The notes: generated from the letters alone by a model not told the origin. Counted from the first letter of the stretch, positions 36,460 to 45,745 are shown. The stretch: DNA of 64,000 nucleotides from JAAFIP01 sp043778205 (GCA_043778205.1 JAYWGO010000091.1:1-64000), one strand, 5' to 3'. Translations and numbers: made by a program.

Positions 36460-37323
36460 TTACACCTTTGCGCCGGGCACGTGTAACACGCTGCTGGCGC
36501 GGCGACCGCGCTCGCCCAAGAAGAACGTGTCGATGAACGGGTGTGGGTACTGGCTGACGGCCTGGGGCGTGCCGGTCACGATCACTTTTTGGTCGGCCAG
36601 CACGGCCACGCGGGTGGACAGTGCGTGCAGCGTGTCCAGGTCGTGCGTGACCATCACCACCGTCAGGCCCAGCTCTTGGTGCAGGCTGCGCAGCAGGGTG
36701 CAAAAGCTGTCGGCGCTGTCCGGGTCAAGCCCGGCGGTGGGCTCGTCTAGCAGCAGCAGGGGCGGGTCCATGATGAGGGCGCGGGCCAGCGCCACGCGCT
36801 TGACCATGCCGCCCGACAGGTCAGCGGGCATTTTGCTGGCGTGCTGGGGCCCTAGGCCCACCATTTGCAGCTTGACCAGTGCGGCCTGCACCACCAGCGC
36901 CTCAGGCAAGGTGCCCAGCTCGCGCAGCGCAAAGGCAATGTTGTCTAGCACGCTAAAGGCCGAAAACAGCGCGCCGTGCTGGAACAGCATGCCCACCTTG
37001 CTGGCCGCGCCACGGGCACACAAAGCCGCTGCGGGCGCGCCCAGCACAGTGACGGTGCCGCGTGCAGGCGTTTCTAAGCCCAATATTTGCCGCAGCAGCA
37101 CGGTTTTGCCCGTGCCTGAGCCGCCCACCAAGGAGATCACTTCACCGGGCACAATAGCCAGATCTAAATCTTTGTGAACGACAAACTCAGCGGCCGGCGT
37201 GGTAAAGACGCTCCAGAGTTTGCTGATGTTAATGACCGCTGCGCCCAGGCCTGCGCTTTGGCCTGCACCTGCCGTGGGCATGGCTTGGGCGCTGTCCTGC
37301 ATTGGCTCAGGCATGCGGCTCAT
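36460..37323 (-). CDS. ABC transporter ATPase (MlaF-like)
   Basis: A 287-aa nucleotide-binding subunit of the MCE lipid transporter. Walker A is GGSGTGKT, the signature LSGGMVKRVALARAL and Walker B LLLLDEPTAGLDPDS, with the H-loop in VMVTHDLDTL. An N-terminal extension of about 30 residues is poorly conserved in appearance. The ATG overlaps the permease stop by 4 bp (ATGA). Confidence 0.92.
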   Translation of the reverse strand: MSRMPEPMQDSAQAMPTAGAGQSAGLGAAVINISKLWSVFTTPAAEFVVHKDLDLAIVPGEVISLVGGSGTGKTVLLRQILGLETPARGTVTVLGAPAAALCARGAASKVGMLFQHGALFSAFSVLDNIAFALRELGTLPEALVVQAALVKLQMVGLGPQHASKMPADLSGGMVKRVALARALIMDPPLLLLDEPTAGLDPDSADSFCTLLRSLHQELGLTVVMVTHDLDTLHALSTRVAVLADQKVIVTGTPQAVSQYPHPFIDTFFLGERGRRASSVLHVPGAKV

Positions 37324-38468
37324 ACGCCCACGTCTTTAAAGACAATGGCAAACACCGCATCCACCAAAATAAGCACCGTGATGGACGTGACCACCGAGGC
37401 TGTGGTGCCCCGGCCTAGGCTTTCGGTATTGGGCTTGACGCGCAGGCCGTAATGGCAGCCCACCAAGGCAATCAACAGCCCAAAAACCACTGTTTTGGCG
37501 ACGGCCAGCACCAGGTTGGCCAGGTCGACCGCACCGGGCAGCGCGCTGATAAAAAACTGCGGCGTAATGCCCAGCGCCACGTCGGCGGCCAGCATGCCGC
37601 CCAGCAGCGCGGCCAGCGTGGTCCACACACTAATAAGCGGCATGGCCAAGGCCAGCGCCAGCGCACGCGGCATGACCAAACGGTAGCCGTGGGCAATGCC
37701 CATCACGCGCAGCGCGTCCAGCTCTTCAGTCACCCGCATCACGCCAATTTGCGCGGTGATGGCCGAGCCCGAGCGGCCCGCTATCAAAATAGCCGCCAGC
37801 ATAGGCCCCAGCTCGCGCACCAAAGACACGCCCAGCAAGTCCACGATCAACGCATCTGCGCCAAACTGCTTGAGCTGCTGCGCGCTTAAATAGGCCAGCA
37901 CCACACCAATTAAAAACCCCACCAGCGCAGTGATGGGCAAGGCCGTGGTGCCAAACTGGTAAATATGGCCCGAGATATCGCGCCATGGCCCTTGGCGCGG
38001 GTTTTTAACCAAGTGCAGCACATCGATCAGCAGCTGGCCAACCAACACCACGAAGCCTTTGCCATGCGACAGCAAGCCCAGCACGCCATCGCTCAGCGCT
38101 AAATAACGCTGTTTTAAACTTAACGCGTTGTGCACTGGCGCAGGCATGGTAAAGCGCGCCACATGCTCTAGCACCGCGCGCTGCGCAGGCGTGGCCTCTA
38201 GCTGCTGGGGCCACACGCCGCACCAGTGCCGCCACAGCAGCTGCGCGCCAATATGGTCTAGCTGCAGCGCGCCACGCAGGTTCCACGCGGCATCGGCCTT
38301 GCCACTGGCCGCCAAGCTGGCCAGCAACGCCCGCATGTGCTCCCTGTCGGTCATTTGCGCTGCCGTCCAACTGCCCAGCGCTGCCCAACACACGCCCCTG
38401 CCCTGCGCGCCATCTGACTGCGCGTTGTGCATTTCGATGCGAGGCAGGCTCATATCCATGGCATACAT
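37320..38468 (-). CDS. ABC transporter permease with STAS-like domain (MlaE-like)
   Basis: A 382-aa MlaE-family permease. The N-terminal ~110 residues (WTAAQMTDREHMRALLAS, then AAWNLRGALQLDHIGAQLLW) resemble a STAS domain fused to the permease, an arrangement common outside the enterics. The permease core has the conserved FLIGVVLAYLSAQQL, LVRELGPMLAAILIAGRSG and ITAQIGVMRVTEELDALRVMG. I start it at 38468 (MYAMDMSLPRIEM); the frame extends to 38501, which is also possible. It is the first gene of the four-gene lipid-transport operon. Confidence 0.9.
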   Translation of the reverse strand: MYAMDMSLPRIEMHNAQSDGAQGRGVCWAALGSWTAAQMTDREHMRALLASLAASGKADAAWNLRGALQLDHIGAQLLWRHWCGVWPQQLEATPAQRAVLEHVARFTMPAPVHNALSLKQRYLALSDGVLGLLSHGKGFVVLVGQLLIDVLHLVKNPRQGPWRDISGHIYQFGTTALPITALVGFLIGVVLAYLSAQQLKQFGADALIVDLLGVSLVRELGPMLAAILIAGRSGSAITAQIGVMRVTEELDALRVMGIAHGYRLVMPRALALALAMPLISVWTTLAALLGGMLAADVALGITPQFFISALPGAVDLANLVLAVAKTVVFGLLIALVGCHYGLRVKPNTESLGRGTTASVVTSITVLILVDAVFAIVFKDVGV

Positions 38469-38504
38469 GGTAGCTCGTAATGCGCTACTTGCTTTAAGCA
38501 CCCG

Positions 38505-39275
38505 TTACGGTGCCCTTTGCGCGTTATCACCTGCCAAGTGGGTTGCAGCCGCCCCTGCTTGCGCCAGCACTGTGCGATGCACGCCGTCCACCACCTTGCC
38601 CATGCGCACATAGTCCAGCCGGTCTGCCGTGTTTTCGGGGGTGTGGTGGGCATTATTCCAATAAAAGGCGGTATCGGTCACCATCATCCCTACAAAGCCA
38701 TCATGTGCAAAGTTCAGGTGACTGAAATAACCAATACATTCCAGCGATAACATCAAACTTTCCCGCTTACCCGAAGCCTTAAGTGCCTTGGCATGCACCG
38801 CGCTGCCCATTGAGGGTGTGCGAAAGAAAGTCGGCTCTTCGTTGGTGTAGGCCACCATCTCTACCTGCGTGGTTAGCTGGGCATTCTTGAGCAAGCGGGC
38901 AAGCTCGATCAAGCCTGCCACACCGTTAGCGTTGTCATCTGCTTCAGGCTGGGTGCCCGCCACGTCGTAGTGCGCACCAATCACCACCACATCGCGGGTA
39001 TCGGGCCCCAGGCCTGCGATCAAATTGCGAAAGCTACTTCCTTGTGCAATAAATTTCTGGCTTTCAACCACCAAGCCCTTGGCAGTCCACTCGGTTTCGA
39101 TATAGCGTGCAGCGCCATCGAGTCGCGACATTTGTTCAAAGTTGCGGTTAGCGTAGTCAGTTGACAACACGCCCACATGCTGCTGCAGCGCAGCCACAGA
39201 CGCGGCTTGGGTGGGTGGACAGTATTTTTCAATCCAGGCCAGCGTCAAGCGTGCGGGCACCTGCGTCCCCGCCAT
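38505..39275 (-). pseudogene. M28-family zinc peptidase, 5'-truncated
   Basis: An aminopeptidase-like protein of the M28 family. Zinc-ligand motifs are intact: GAHYDV (His), ADDNANGV (Asp), the catalytic/ligand Glu pair in TNEEPTF and a late His in NNAHHTPENT. Normal M28 proteins of this group have an N-terminal signal or extra residues; here the upstream sequence is an IS4-type transposase remnant in another frame, beginning within about 30 residues of the first M28-like segment (LQQHVGVLSTDYANRNF). The first usable ATG (39275) lies inside IS-derived DNA. It may be expressed as a cytosolic protein or be dead. Confidence 0.75.
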
Positions 39276-39354
39276 ACTTGTCGATAATGCGCTCGAAAGT
39301 CTTCCACGGCACAAACTCCATTACCTGTGCAAACAGCGTCTTGCCAAAATTCAT
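39229..39354 (-). mobile_element. IS4-family transposase remnant (DUF4372 N-terminus)
   Basis: Reading the minus strand from the ATG at 39354 gives MNFGKTLFAQVMEF, then VPWKTFERIIDKYGGD, which matches the conserved N-terminus (DUF4372) of IS4-group transposases. The similarity fades after about residue 36 and the frame stops at 39229. The rest of the transposase is missing. It sits exactly where GC-rich backbone gives way to the AT-richer T4SS island and has replaced the 5' end of the M28 gene. Confidence 0.8.
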
Positions 39355-39510
39355 GGGTTACCCTAGGAAACGTAAATCTCAGGGCATCACGGGTCGAAAA
39401 ATTAAAATTAAAATCGCGGACAAGTTAAAACTGCTTGAAACCCGCACCGATGCATCGTTCGCTTCGCTTTTACGCATACCGCTAGCGTGTATGGAAGTGC
39501 TATCATATAT

Positions 39511-40533
39511 ATGATGCTTTCTAGAACTTCTTCGCCTACAAGATCAAGAACTCCAAGAACTTTTTCGCCCGAAACAGTTGAAGACGGTCGTACGGCCTAC
39601 ATTCCTACACGATTTCTACCCCTCGCGACCTACGCAGCGCAGCGCGCACTAGTGGGCCGTCCTTTGCTTGAGAACCTGAAATTGTTGATCCCAGCTGACA
39701 ACACGGTTCGTGAGACACGTGAAATACTTTCGGTAGGGCGTGGCAACGTAAAGGAAGATTTAATAAAAAACGATTACGACAGCTCTCGTCGCACTCTTGC
39801 TGCGCGTCGAACGTTATTAGATATAAAAGATGAATTTATTATTAACCCGTTAGAATCTGCACATATTGGTGCGGCGCTAAGTGCTGAGGCACGCGCGGGC
39901 AACTGCGGCGAGCACACGGCAATCGGGCTACGTGTTCACGCCAACAAACTTGTCGAAGGTCAAGTTGTCAAAAGTGTGGCATCTTCAAAAGAAGACCATA
40001 CTTGGGCTGTGCAAACTCACGCTCCAGGTATTGCAGGACCAAGCATTGTAATTGACCCATGGTCGCGCGGACCTGCTGTCATGCTTAGAGATGCTAGCGA
40101 CGTGTACAGGGGACAGCGCAAGTCCACTTACATTGTCTCTGTAAACAAGGCGAAAAAAATGCAAAAAGGATTTGAGGAGGCACAATTTCTTGCCAAAGAA
40201 TATGAGCCTGCGATTCAAGATCATATTAAATCAATCAAAAATGATAACTCTAGGGGTATCCGGGAAGCTGATACTTATTCTGAAACTGAAGTTACCTCAC
40301 CAGAGTTCCGGCGCAGCGCAGCAGAGAGTGCAAAAATAACAACAGACCTCATGACAGGTAAGACACCACAGGCACAGCATCCTAAAGTCGATGGTCCCAT
40401 TTACAAACTACCAGCCCTGAACATGTTGCTTCCTGTAGTAGCGGCCGCGCGCGAGTTGAACGTTAGCGTTAAAGGCGCAGCGGCGTTCGCCAAAATGGTG
40501 ATCGCTAAGCTAGTCCCTTCCCAGGAGCCCTAA
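39511..40533 (+). CDS. Putative secreted effector with Cys-His-Asp triad (AvrPphE/HopX/XopE-like)
   Basis: A 340-aa protein at the left end of the island, transcribed towards the T4SS genes. The N-terminus is Ser/Thr/Pro/Arg-rich (RTSSPTRSRTPRTFSPE). A probable catalytic triad is visible as Cys132 in RAGNCGEHTA, His163 in KEDHTWAV and Asp182 in IVIDPWSRGP. This order and spacing are those of papain-like/transglutaminase folds, and the NCGEH...DHTW...DPW pattern recalls the AvrPphE/HopX/XopE effector family of plant pathogens; the family link is inferred from motifs. There is no signal peptide. I chose the ATG at 39511; a GTG at 39487 is in frame. A GGAAGTG lies 11 bases upstream. Confidence 0.72.
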   Translation: MMLSRTSSPTRSRTPRTFSPETVEDGRTAYIPTRFLPLATYAAQRALVGRPLLENLKLLIPADNTVRETREILSVGRGNVKEDLIKNDYDSSRRTLAARRTLLDIKDEFIINPLESAHIGAALSAEARAGNCGEHTAIGLRVHANKLVEGQVVKSVASSKEDHTWAVQTHAPGIAGPSIVIDPWSRGPAVMLRDASDVYRGQRKSTYIVSVNKAKKMQKGFEEAQFLAKEYEPAIQDHIKSIKNDNSRGIREADTYSETEVTSPEFRRSAAESAKITTDLMTGKTPQAQHPKVDGPIYKLPALNMLLPVVAAARELNVSVKGAAAFAKMVIAKLVPSQEP

Positions 40534-40542
40534 GAGACCTGC

Positions 40543-40563
40543 CACCGCGTTAGCGGTTTAGTT
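40543..40563 (+). terminator. Possible terminator after the triad effector gene
   Basis: ACCGC-GTTA-GCGGT followed by TTTAGTT starts 10 bases after the stop codon. The stem is short and the T-run broken, so termination may be partial. Confidence 0.45.
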
Positions 40564-40625
40564 CAACATCTATTTAGATCATAGTCTTGATGTCAGGGTT
40601 CAATTCAAATCTTGACCCAATTATT

Positions 40626-42482
40626 TCAATCCCTTATTTTACTGATCATGGCTGTAGATTCTGTATTGGTTATGTGCTTGCGCCATTCTTGCAATAACTT
40701 CTGTGATTGAAATTGAAGCAAATTATTGCTTTCTTGCGGATCACTCATTAAATCGTAAACGACTTCTTGCTGATTGATACTGTTTTTCCAATATTTGTAA
40801 AGACGATTGGGATGGCGTAAATCATATAAGCCAGTATCCGTATTTTGTTGAAAGCTGCTCAAGGCATGTGGTTTTCCTTGCTGCAATGGGTAGCCTTGCC
40901 AGATACTAGGTTGTGGCATACCAAGCTCTTGCAATATTGTTGGAGCTATATCGATTTGGCTAGCCAGTTTTACGGTGTTTATACGTGCGGTGTTACCGCC
41001 ATGCCAATCAACTAACAAAAAAGGTATGCGCAACAGTTGCTCGTACACGCTATTGGCGTGTCTAAATTTACCATGTTCGCCTATTGATTCACCATGATCT
41101 GTTGTGATGGCTATAACAGCGTTATTAAGGTACCCCTTCTTATCTAAATTAGTCAAAATTTGCTCCACATAATAATCTGCTTGCAGCACGCCGTTGTCGT
41201 AATAATTATTGTAATTTTGCAAATCTGCCATACTGGTTTTATCAATTCGGTAATTACTAGCAGGAAGAAATTGCTTAAATTTAGGCTTTTTTTCACCAAG
41301 AGTATGTACTGACATTAAATGAAATTGCAACATTACAGGTGTTTGATTAAACACTGGCAACTTAATTGTTTGCTCTAGAACATAGCTGTCATCATTCATG
41401 TAGTCCGTTGTCATAGAGCCATCATAGTAATGGTCTACTTTCCCATACAAATTTCTTAAGCCATAAAAATTGGTGTGATCGCCGCCTAGAATCATACGAA
41501 CTTGATACCCATGTTTACGCATTACATCGTGAATAGTAAAAGGTTGAAAAGAAAAATCTCCCAGGGATAAAGAGCTAATCAAGCTTTGCATTCCACATGC
41601 AGATTCACCACAACTAGCATGCAATAAACCTGCGTTACGGATTTTAGTTTCGGCATTAAGTTTATTTAAAAATGGCGTAGAGATATTTTCTTTGTAGCCA
41701 TTTATATTTAATTTATCAAAACGTAGAGCGTCAACCACAATAAGCACTAAATTCTTAGGATTGGATAATCTCTCTGGCTGATAAGTTTGCCGCAATTGGG
41801 CTGCTTGTGCATCTAATTTATTGGCTTGTACTGTATCTATATGATTACCTTGCAATGTATATGCTGCTTGGGTCGCATAAAACGTAATCGTAAGAGGCTC
41901 GAAAGAAGACCCACTAAGGGCATTACAGTAAAGCTGGGAAGGAACGGCCAGCGCCATGATGAGGCTAGTAAATGCAATAACGGGTTTGGAAAATTTGAGT
42001 TCGAGTGATAGCTTTGGTGCAGCATCAAATTGCGTTACGTACTTTTTTGCGACTAACAAACAAACGCCATATGCGACTATTAATATAGTCACAATAACTG
42101 CTAATGACACTTCCAGACTTGCAGCAACTTGTGTCGATTGCCTAAGGTAAGTCATGAACAACTCTTTTGATATGACCTTATTCCAGCTTTCTAGTCCTAT
42201 AACAGCCAGTACATAATACAGTATCGATACAAATATCAAGGTAGTTAATATTAAAATGCTGATTCCTTGATGCCACTTTTGATTAGATACAGTGCTAAAT
42301 AAAAGTATTCTTAGAGAAAAAACACATATCAATACGTACGTTACTACAACAAGATGCTGAAAAATAACGGCTATTGGCATACCAAATAAAAACACGTAGT
42401 ACCCTAAAAAAACTAACGAGGGTAAGTACCAAAAAAATATTTCTAGGTAAGTTGAAATTGATTTGATTTTGTCTGTGTTCAT
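40626..42482 (-). CDS. Sulfatase-family membrane protein (phosphoethanolamine transferase-like)
   Basis: A 618-aa alkaline phosphatase-superfamily membrane enzyme. Five hydrophobic segments lie in the first ~200 residues, followed by a periplasmic catalytic domain: metal Asp in LVLIVVDALRFDKLN, probable nucleophile in LHASCGESACG and late metal ligands in ITTDHGESIGEHGKF. The SCGxS segment aligns by eye with the SCGTAT of EptA/MCR-type phosphoethanolamine transferases, with Ser in place of the usual Thr; the broader YejM/LTA-synthase-like group is an alternative. It lies downstream of virB1 on the same strand with a 166-bp gap and could belong to the T4SS transcript or modify the envelope independently. 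Confidence 0.75.
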   Translation of the reverse strand: MNTDKIKSISTYLEIFFWYLPSLVFLGYYVFLFGMPIAVIFQHLVVVTYVLICVFSLRILLFSTVSNQKWHQGISILILTTLIFVSILYYVLAVIGLESWNKVISKELFMTYLRQSTQVAASLEVSLAVIVTILIVAYGVCLLVAKKYVTQFDAAPKLSLELKFSKPVIAFTSLIMALAVPSQLYCNALSGSSFEPLTITFYATQAAYTLQGNHIDTVQANKLDAQAAQLRQTYQPERLSNPKNLVLIVVDALRFDKLNINGYKENISTPFLNKLNAETKIRNAGLLHASCGESACGMQSLISSLSLGDFSFQPFTIHDVMRKHGYQVRMILGGDHTNFYGLRNLYGKVDHYYDGSMTTDYMNDDSYVLEQTIKLPVFNQTPVMLQFHLMSVHTLGEKKPKFKQFLPASNYRIDKTSMADLQNYNNYYDNGVLQADYYVEQILTNLDKKGYLNNAVIAITTDHGESIGEHGKFRHANSVYEQLLRIPFLLVDWHGGNTARINTVKLASQIDIAPTILQELGMPQPSIWQGYPLQQGKPHALSSFQQNTDTGLYDLRHPNRLYKYWKNSINQQEVVYDLMSDPQESNNLLQFQSQKLLQEWRKHITNTESTAMISKIRD

Positions 42483-42648
42483 TTATGAAGTCAGCTAATA
42501 ACGTGATGGAGGTGGTCAGGCGGTGCACACGCCGTACAGCAAAACTACCAGCAGTGTGCAGACCAGTATCGAAATGAAAACGAGCCGAAATAATTTTTAT
42601 ATGCCGCACTTAACTTGAGAAAAGTTAAGGGAAAGTGACTGCATTTTT

Positions 42649-43236
42649 TCAAAAAACGAAACGCCCATCTAGGTCACTTGAAACTTCGCGCGAAGCTTTG
42701 TTTAAGGGCATGGCACCGGGTGATAACGTTGGTTTAGCATTGTTGCCAGCGTTGCGCACCAAAGGTGCTTTGGCGCTGGCAGAAACAGAAATATTTTGGC
42801 CTGTTATCTGGTTCATGCGCGCGGTGACTTTTTGAACATAGCCATGCGAAAAACCTGTTGAAAAATTGCCTGAGTAATAGCAGCTTATTGCTTTAGCATA
42901 ATCATTCCCAGAACGGCCGTAACACTCTGAGAATATCTTGGCCCCCGCCGTTAAGTTAGTGCACCGATCAAAAGCAGCGGTCCAATCTTTAATACCCATC
43001 CATTTAAAGTTAGACAGATTCACCTGCGCCAGTCCAACCGAAAAATTCTTTCCCAACTTTTGCAAGCGCTCTGCGGTAGAAGCCGCTTCGCTCAGTGTTC
43101 TAGGCTGCCGCTGCAACCTGTCGCCCACTACGCCAATCGCAAACGGATTATTACCAGACTCTACATGCACAATGCTTTGCATAATGTGATCTGGCACAGA
43201 TTGTGCCGTCGCATCAGCAGGGCAACCATCAAACAT
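42649..43236 (-). CDS. virB1: VirB1-like lytic transglycosylase
   Basis: A 195-aa peptidoglycan-cleaving enzyme that opens the wall for T4SS assembly. The catalytic Glu26 is in HVESGNNPFAIGV, followed by FSVGLAQVNLSNFKWMG and the C-terminal CYYSGNFSTGFSHGYVQKV of the transglycosylase fold. GAGGTG precedes the ATG, which overlaps the virB11 stop (TGATG), so the start is well supported. No signal peptide is visible, which is odd for a periplasmic enzyme; export may use another route, or the enzyme may be delivered by the T4SS itself. The C-terminal ~50 residues are Ala/Ser/Pro-rich. Confidence 0.87.
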   Translation of the reverse strand: MFDGCPADATAQSVPDHIMQSIVHVESGNNPFAIGVVGDRLQRQPRTLSEAASTAERLQKLGKNFSVGLAQVNLSNFKWMGIKDWTAAFDRCTNLTAGAKIFSECYGRSGNDYAKAISCYYSGNFSTGFSHGYVQKVTARMNQITGQNISVSASAKAPLVRNAGNNAKPTLSPGAMPLNKASREVSSDLDGRFVF

Positions 43237-44264
43237 CAGTTGGCACCTCTTGTTTCCTGGACAAAATCAATACCGGTAATGCGCCGCACCCCACCGTGCG
43301 CGTCTACGTGGATCATGATATCTATCGTCATTCTGAGCAGGTGTTTAATCACTTCATATTCAAGAGACGAGCCTTCGGGCGAGGCCTTTACCATCAACGC
43401 AAGCTGCTCCCAAGCTTGCGCAGCACTGCCAGCGTGGCAACTTGTAATTGACCCAGGGTGACCCGACGCACAGTTGCGCACAAAAAAGAACGATTCATCG
43501 CCGCGCAGCTCGGCCAGCAAAATTCGGTCGGGCTTCATGCGCAAACAGGCTTCCATGCAGCCTTTTGCAGTTACTGTGGATTCACCTAGTCCGCCCCTTG
43601 AATACAGCAAATGCACCCGGTTGGGATGGATTAAAAACAGCTCGCGCGCATCTTCAATCGACACCAATCGCTCGTTAATCGGTATGTGGTCTACAAGCGC
43701 CTTCATAAAGGTGGTTTTGCCGCTACCTGTAGCCCCTGCCACCACAATATTTTTGCGCGACAACACAGCTTGGGCAAAAAAATCTGCGTATCTGCCCTGC
43801 TGTTTTAAAGCGATTAACTGGTGATCATCTGCGCTCAGCCCCGTATGGGCTTCGCCTAACTGTTCAAAAAAGCCACTGTCTCTATATTCGTTTAGAGAAA
43901 AGCGTTTCTGTGACGGTAGTCGGATGGTAATAGATACCGTACCCGCCTCCACCGCAGGCGGAATGACAAACTGCGCGCGTTGCCCGGTTAAAAAAGTAAA
44001 CGATACGATGGGTGTACGTTCGGTAATGCTTTGCCCGGTTTTGCTCTCGTTCACAATCGCAGTACAAAAAGCACGGGCACGCTCATAGGTTAGCGAAGGC
44101 ACCTCTTCTCTGTGCCAGCCTCCACGCGATTCATAAAAAACTTCACCAGGGCGGTTAACGCATATTTCTGTAATTGCATGGTTGCCCAGCAAAGTTGATA
44201 TGCCCAGCATTTTGAGCTGGTATTCCATGAACGTGTCAGGGATGCTGGCAAGTACTTCATTCAC
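43236..44264 (-). CDS. virB11: VirB11 secretion ATPase
   Basis: A 342-aa hexameric traffic ATPase at the cytoplasmic base of the T4SS. Walker A is GATGSGKTT (177-185), the Asp box LVSIEDARELF, Walker B RILLAELRGDE and the His box SGHPGSITSCHA. The start is GTG at 44264, overlapping the virB10 stop by 4 bp (GTGA). Length and layout are typical of VirB11. Confidence 0.95.
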   Translation of the reverse strand: MNEVLASIPDTFMEYQLKMLGISTLLGNHAITEICVNRPGEVFYESRGGWHREEVPSLTYERARAFCTAIVNESKTGQSITERTPIVSFTFLTGQRAQFVIPPAVEAGTVSITIRLPSQKRFSLNEYRDSGFFEQLGEAHTGLSADDHQLIALKQQGRYADFFAQAVLSRKNIVVAGATGSGKTTFMKALVDHIPINERLVSIEDARELFLIHPNRVHLLYSRGGLGESTVTAKGCMEACLRMKPDRILLAELRGDESFFFVRNCASGHPGSITSCHAGSAAQAWEQLALMVKASPEGSSLEYEVIKHLLRMTIDIMIHVDAHGGVRRITGIDFVQETRGAN

Positions 44265-45745
44265 AAACTAGCCCTTACCTGCCGAAAATCAATATCCTTT
44301 GTTGTCATGACGTTAACCAACTGCCCCTGTGGAATGGTGATGGTGTCGGGTGTTGCTAAAGTTTTTGCAGCGATTTGCGCGGGAATTTTTGACAATATAT
44401 CAACCGCAATACTTTCATAGGGTTTAATTTCTACTGTGGATTTGCCTGCAGTATCCGTAGTGGTAGTCTGCTGCGTTGGTCCATATTTGACGCTGCCCAG
44501 TTTAAACAAATCACCTGCCAAACTTACCAAAATGGCCGCTGACAGTTTTTTGCCCCAATGTCCATCAAAGTCACCTAGAACGCCTGTGCTGCCCATTTCG
44601 TCTGTGGCTGCTTCAGAAATTGCAATATCGATTCCCTCTGGGGTCAGTATGCGGTCCCAAATGACGGACAGGCGCTCATTGTCTCCGCTACCGCCCTTAA
44701 AGGTGCCCGATAATCGACTGCCCTTTGGAATCAGCCTGTAGGCACCGTTCATGGAATACACGTTTTTGTTTACTGTACAAGACGCTGAGCCGCTAAGGTC
44801 TGACACGAGGCGTGAGTCCAACACGCAGGTAATATTGGAGCCCCTAGGTACCAAATAATTCTTGTCTGTACTTAGTCTTTGCGCTTCAACCGTACTTGCG
44901 CTTTTGCCGCGCGATGCCGTGCCCAAACCGCTGGTGTCCGTAGGAATCAACTTAGATGCTAAAGCCCCGTCAGCAGCCGCACCACCTGGGCCAGCACCGC
45001 CTGCGGGTAGACCCATGCTTGCAGCTAACGCATTGAGTCGTGCATTTTTAGGGTCTGCCGCTAGCGCTGCGCTCAAGCCGGCCAGCCCGGGAGCCGCTGT
45101 GGCTGATGCGGGCAACGGTATTGCGGTTGCCGGTAATGCGGATATTTTTGAATTAGCTTCACTGCTTTCGCCGCCTGGCGCGCCACTTGGTTGCAGGCGC
45201 TTTTTCCAGCCCGTCTCGCTTTGCACCGCATCTGGGACGCCAGTACCTGCGCCGCCATCCCCAGCCATCAACCCTCCTCCCGTTTTTGTTCGCTTTTCTT
45301 CAAGCGACAGAACAGGCGCCGTACCTGGTGAACCACTTTTACCCATTTGAGCGGGCGAAGAAGTTGAAGCTTGTCCAGCGCTAAGCTTTTTTTCGCTGGC
45401 CAGGGGGATAGCACCTGCGTCTTTACTGTTAGTCAAAGGTGTGGCGCTGTTTTGTGCAAGTGCGGGGCTTGAGGGTGACGTTAGTGGTGGCACAATGCGT
45501 TCCCTAGTAGGCGGAAGTGCGAGCTGTTGCTGGGCCTCTGGCTTAGCCACTGCGCCTGCATTTCTGTTAGAAACTTTGCGCAAAATAAAAAAAATAGCGA
45601 CTGATATCAATATGAACACTGCTACAAAGTAAATAATTAGCTTTTTATTTACAGGGCGGCCATCTCGCATACCCAGCGCTGGTATGTCCGCACCAAGGCG
45701 CGTGCTGTCAATATCTGTATGCATAGAATTTGGGATATCGGCCAT
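44261..45745 (-). CDS. virB10: VirB10/TrbI-like T4SS scaffold protein
   Basis: A 494-aa protein spanning both membranes. A cytoplasmic N-terminus of ~33 residues is followed by one TM (LIIYFVAVFILISVAIFFIL), a long Ala/Pro/Gly/Ser-rich periplasmic region (about 60-280) and the conserved C-terminal beta-barrel domain (GSNITCVLDSRLVSDLSGSA, IPKGSRLSGTFKG, GVLGDFDGHWG) with the antenna helices. The C-terminus (PQGQLVNVMTTKDIDFRQV) matches TrbI/VirB10 proteins. Lies 61 bp after virB6. Confidence 0.95.
   Translation of the reverse strand: MADIPNSMHTDIDSTRLGADIPALGMRDGRPVNKKLIIYFVAVFILISVAIFFILRKVSNRNAGAVAKPEAQQQLALPPTRERIVPPLTSPSSPALAQNSATPLTNSKDAGAIPLASEKKLSAGQASTSSPAQMGKSGSPGTAPVLSLEEKRTKTGGGLMAGDGGAGTGVPDAVQSETGWKKRLQPSGAPGGESSEANSKISALPATAIPLPASATAAPGLAGLSAALAADPKNARLNALAASMGLPAGGAGPGGAAADGALASKLIPTDTSGLGTASRGKSASTVEAQRLSTDKNYLVPRGSNITCVLDSRLVSDLSGSASCTVNKNVYSMNGAYRLIPKGSRLSGTFKGGSGDNERLSVIWDRILTPEGIDIAISEAATDEMGSTGVLGDFDGHWGKKLSAAILVSLAGDLFKLGSVKYGPTQQTTTTDTAGKSTVEIKPYESIAVDILSKIPAQIAAKTLATPDTITIPQGQLVNVMTTKDIDFRQVRASL

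Noticed and set aside
39161..39514. Plus-strand open frame running through the island boundary
   Set aside because: Its first half is antisense to the M28 gene and IS remnant, and the rest (Lys/Ile-rich) has no start, ribosome-binding site or recognisable domain of its own.
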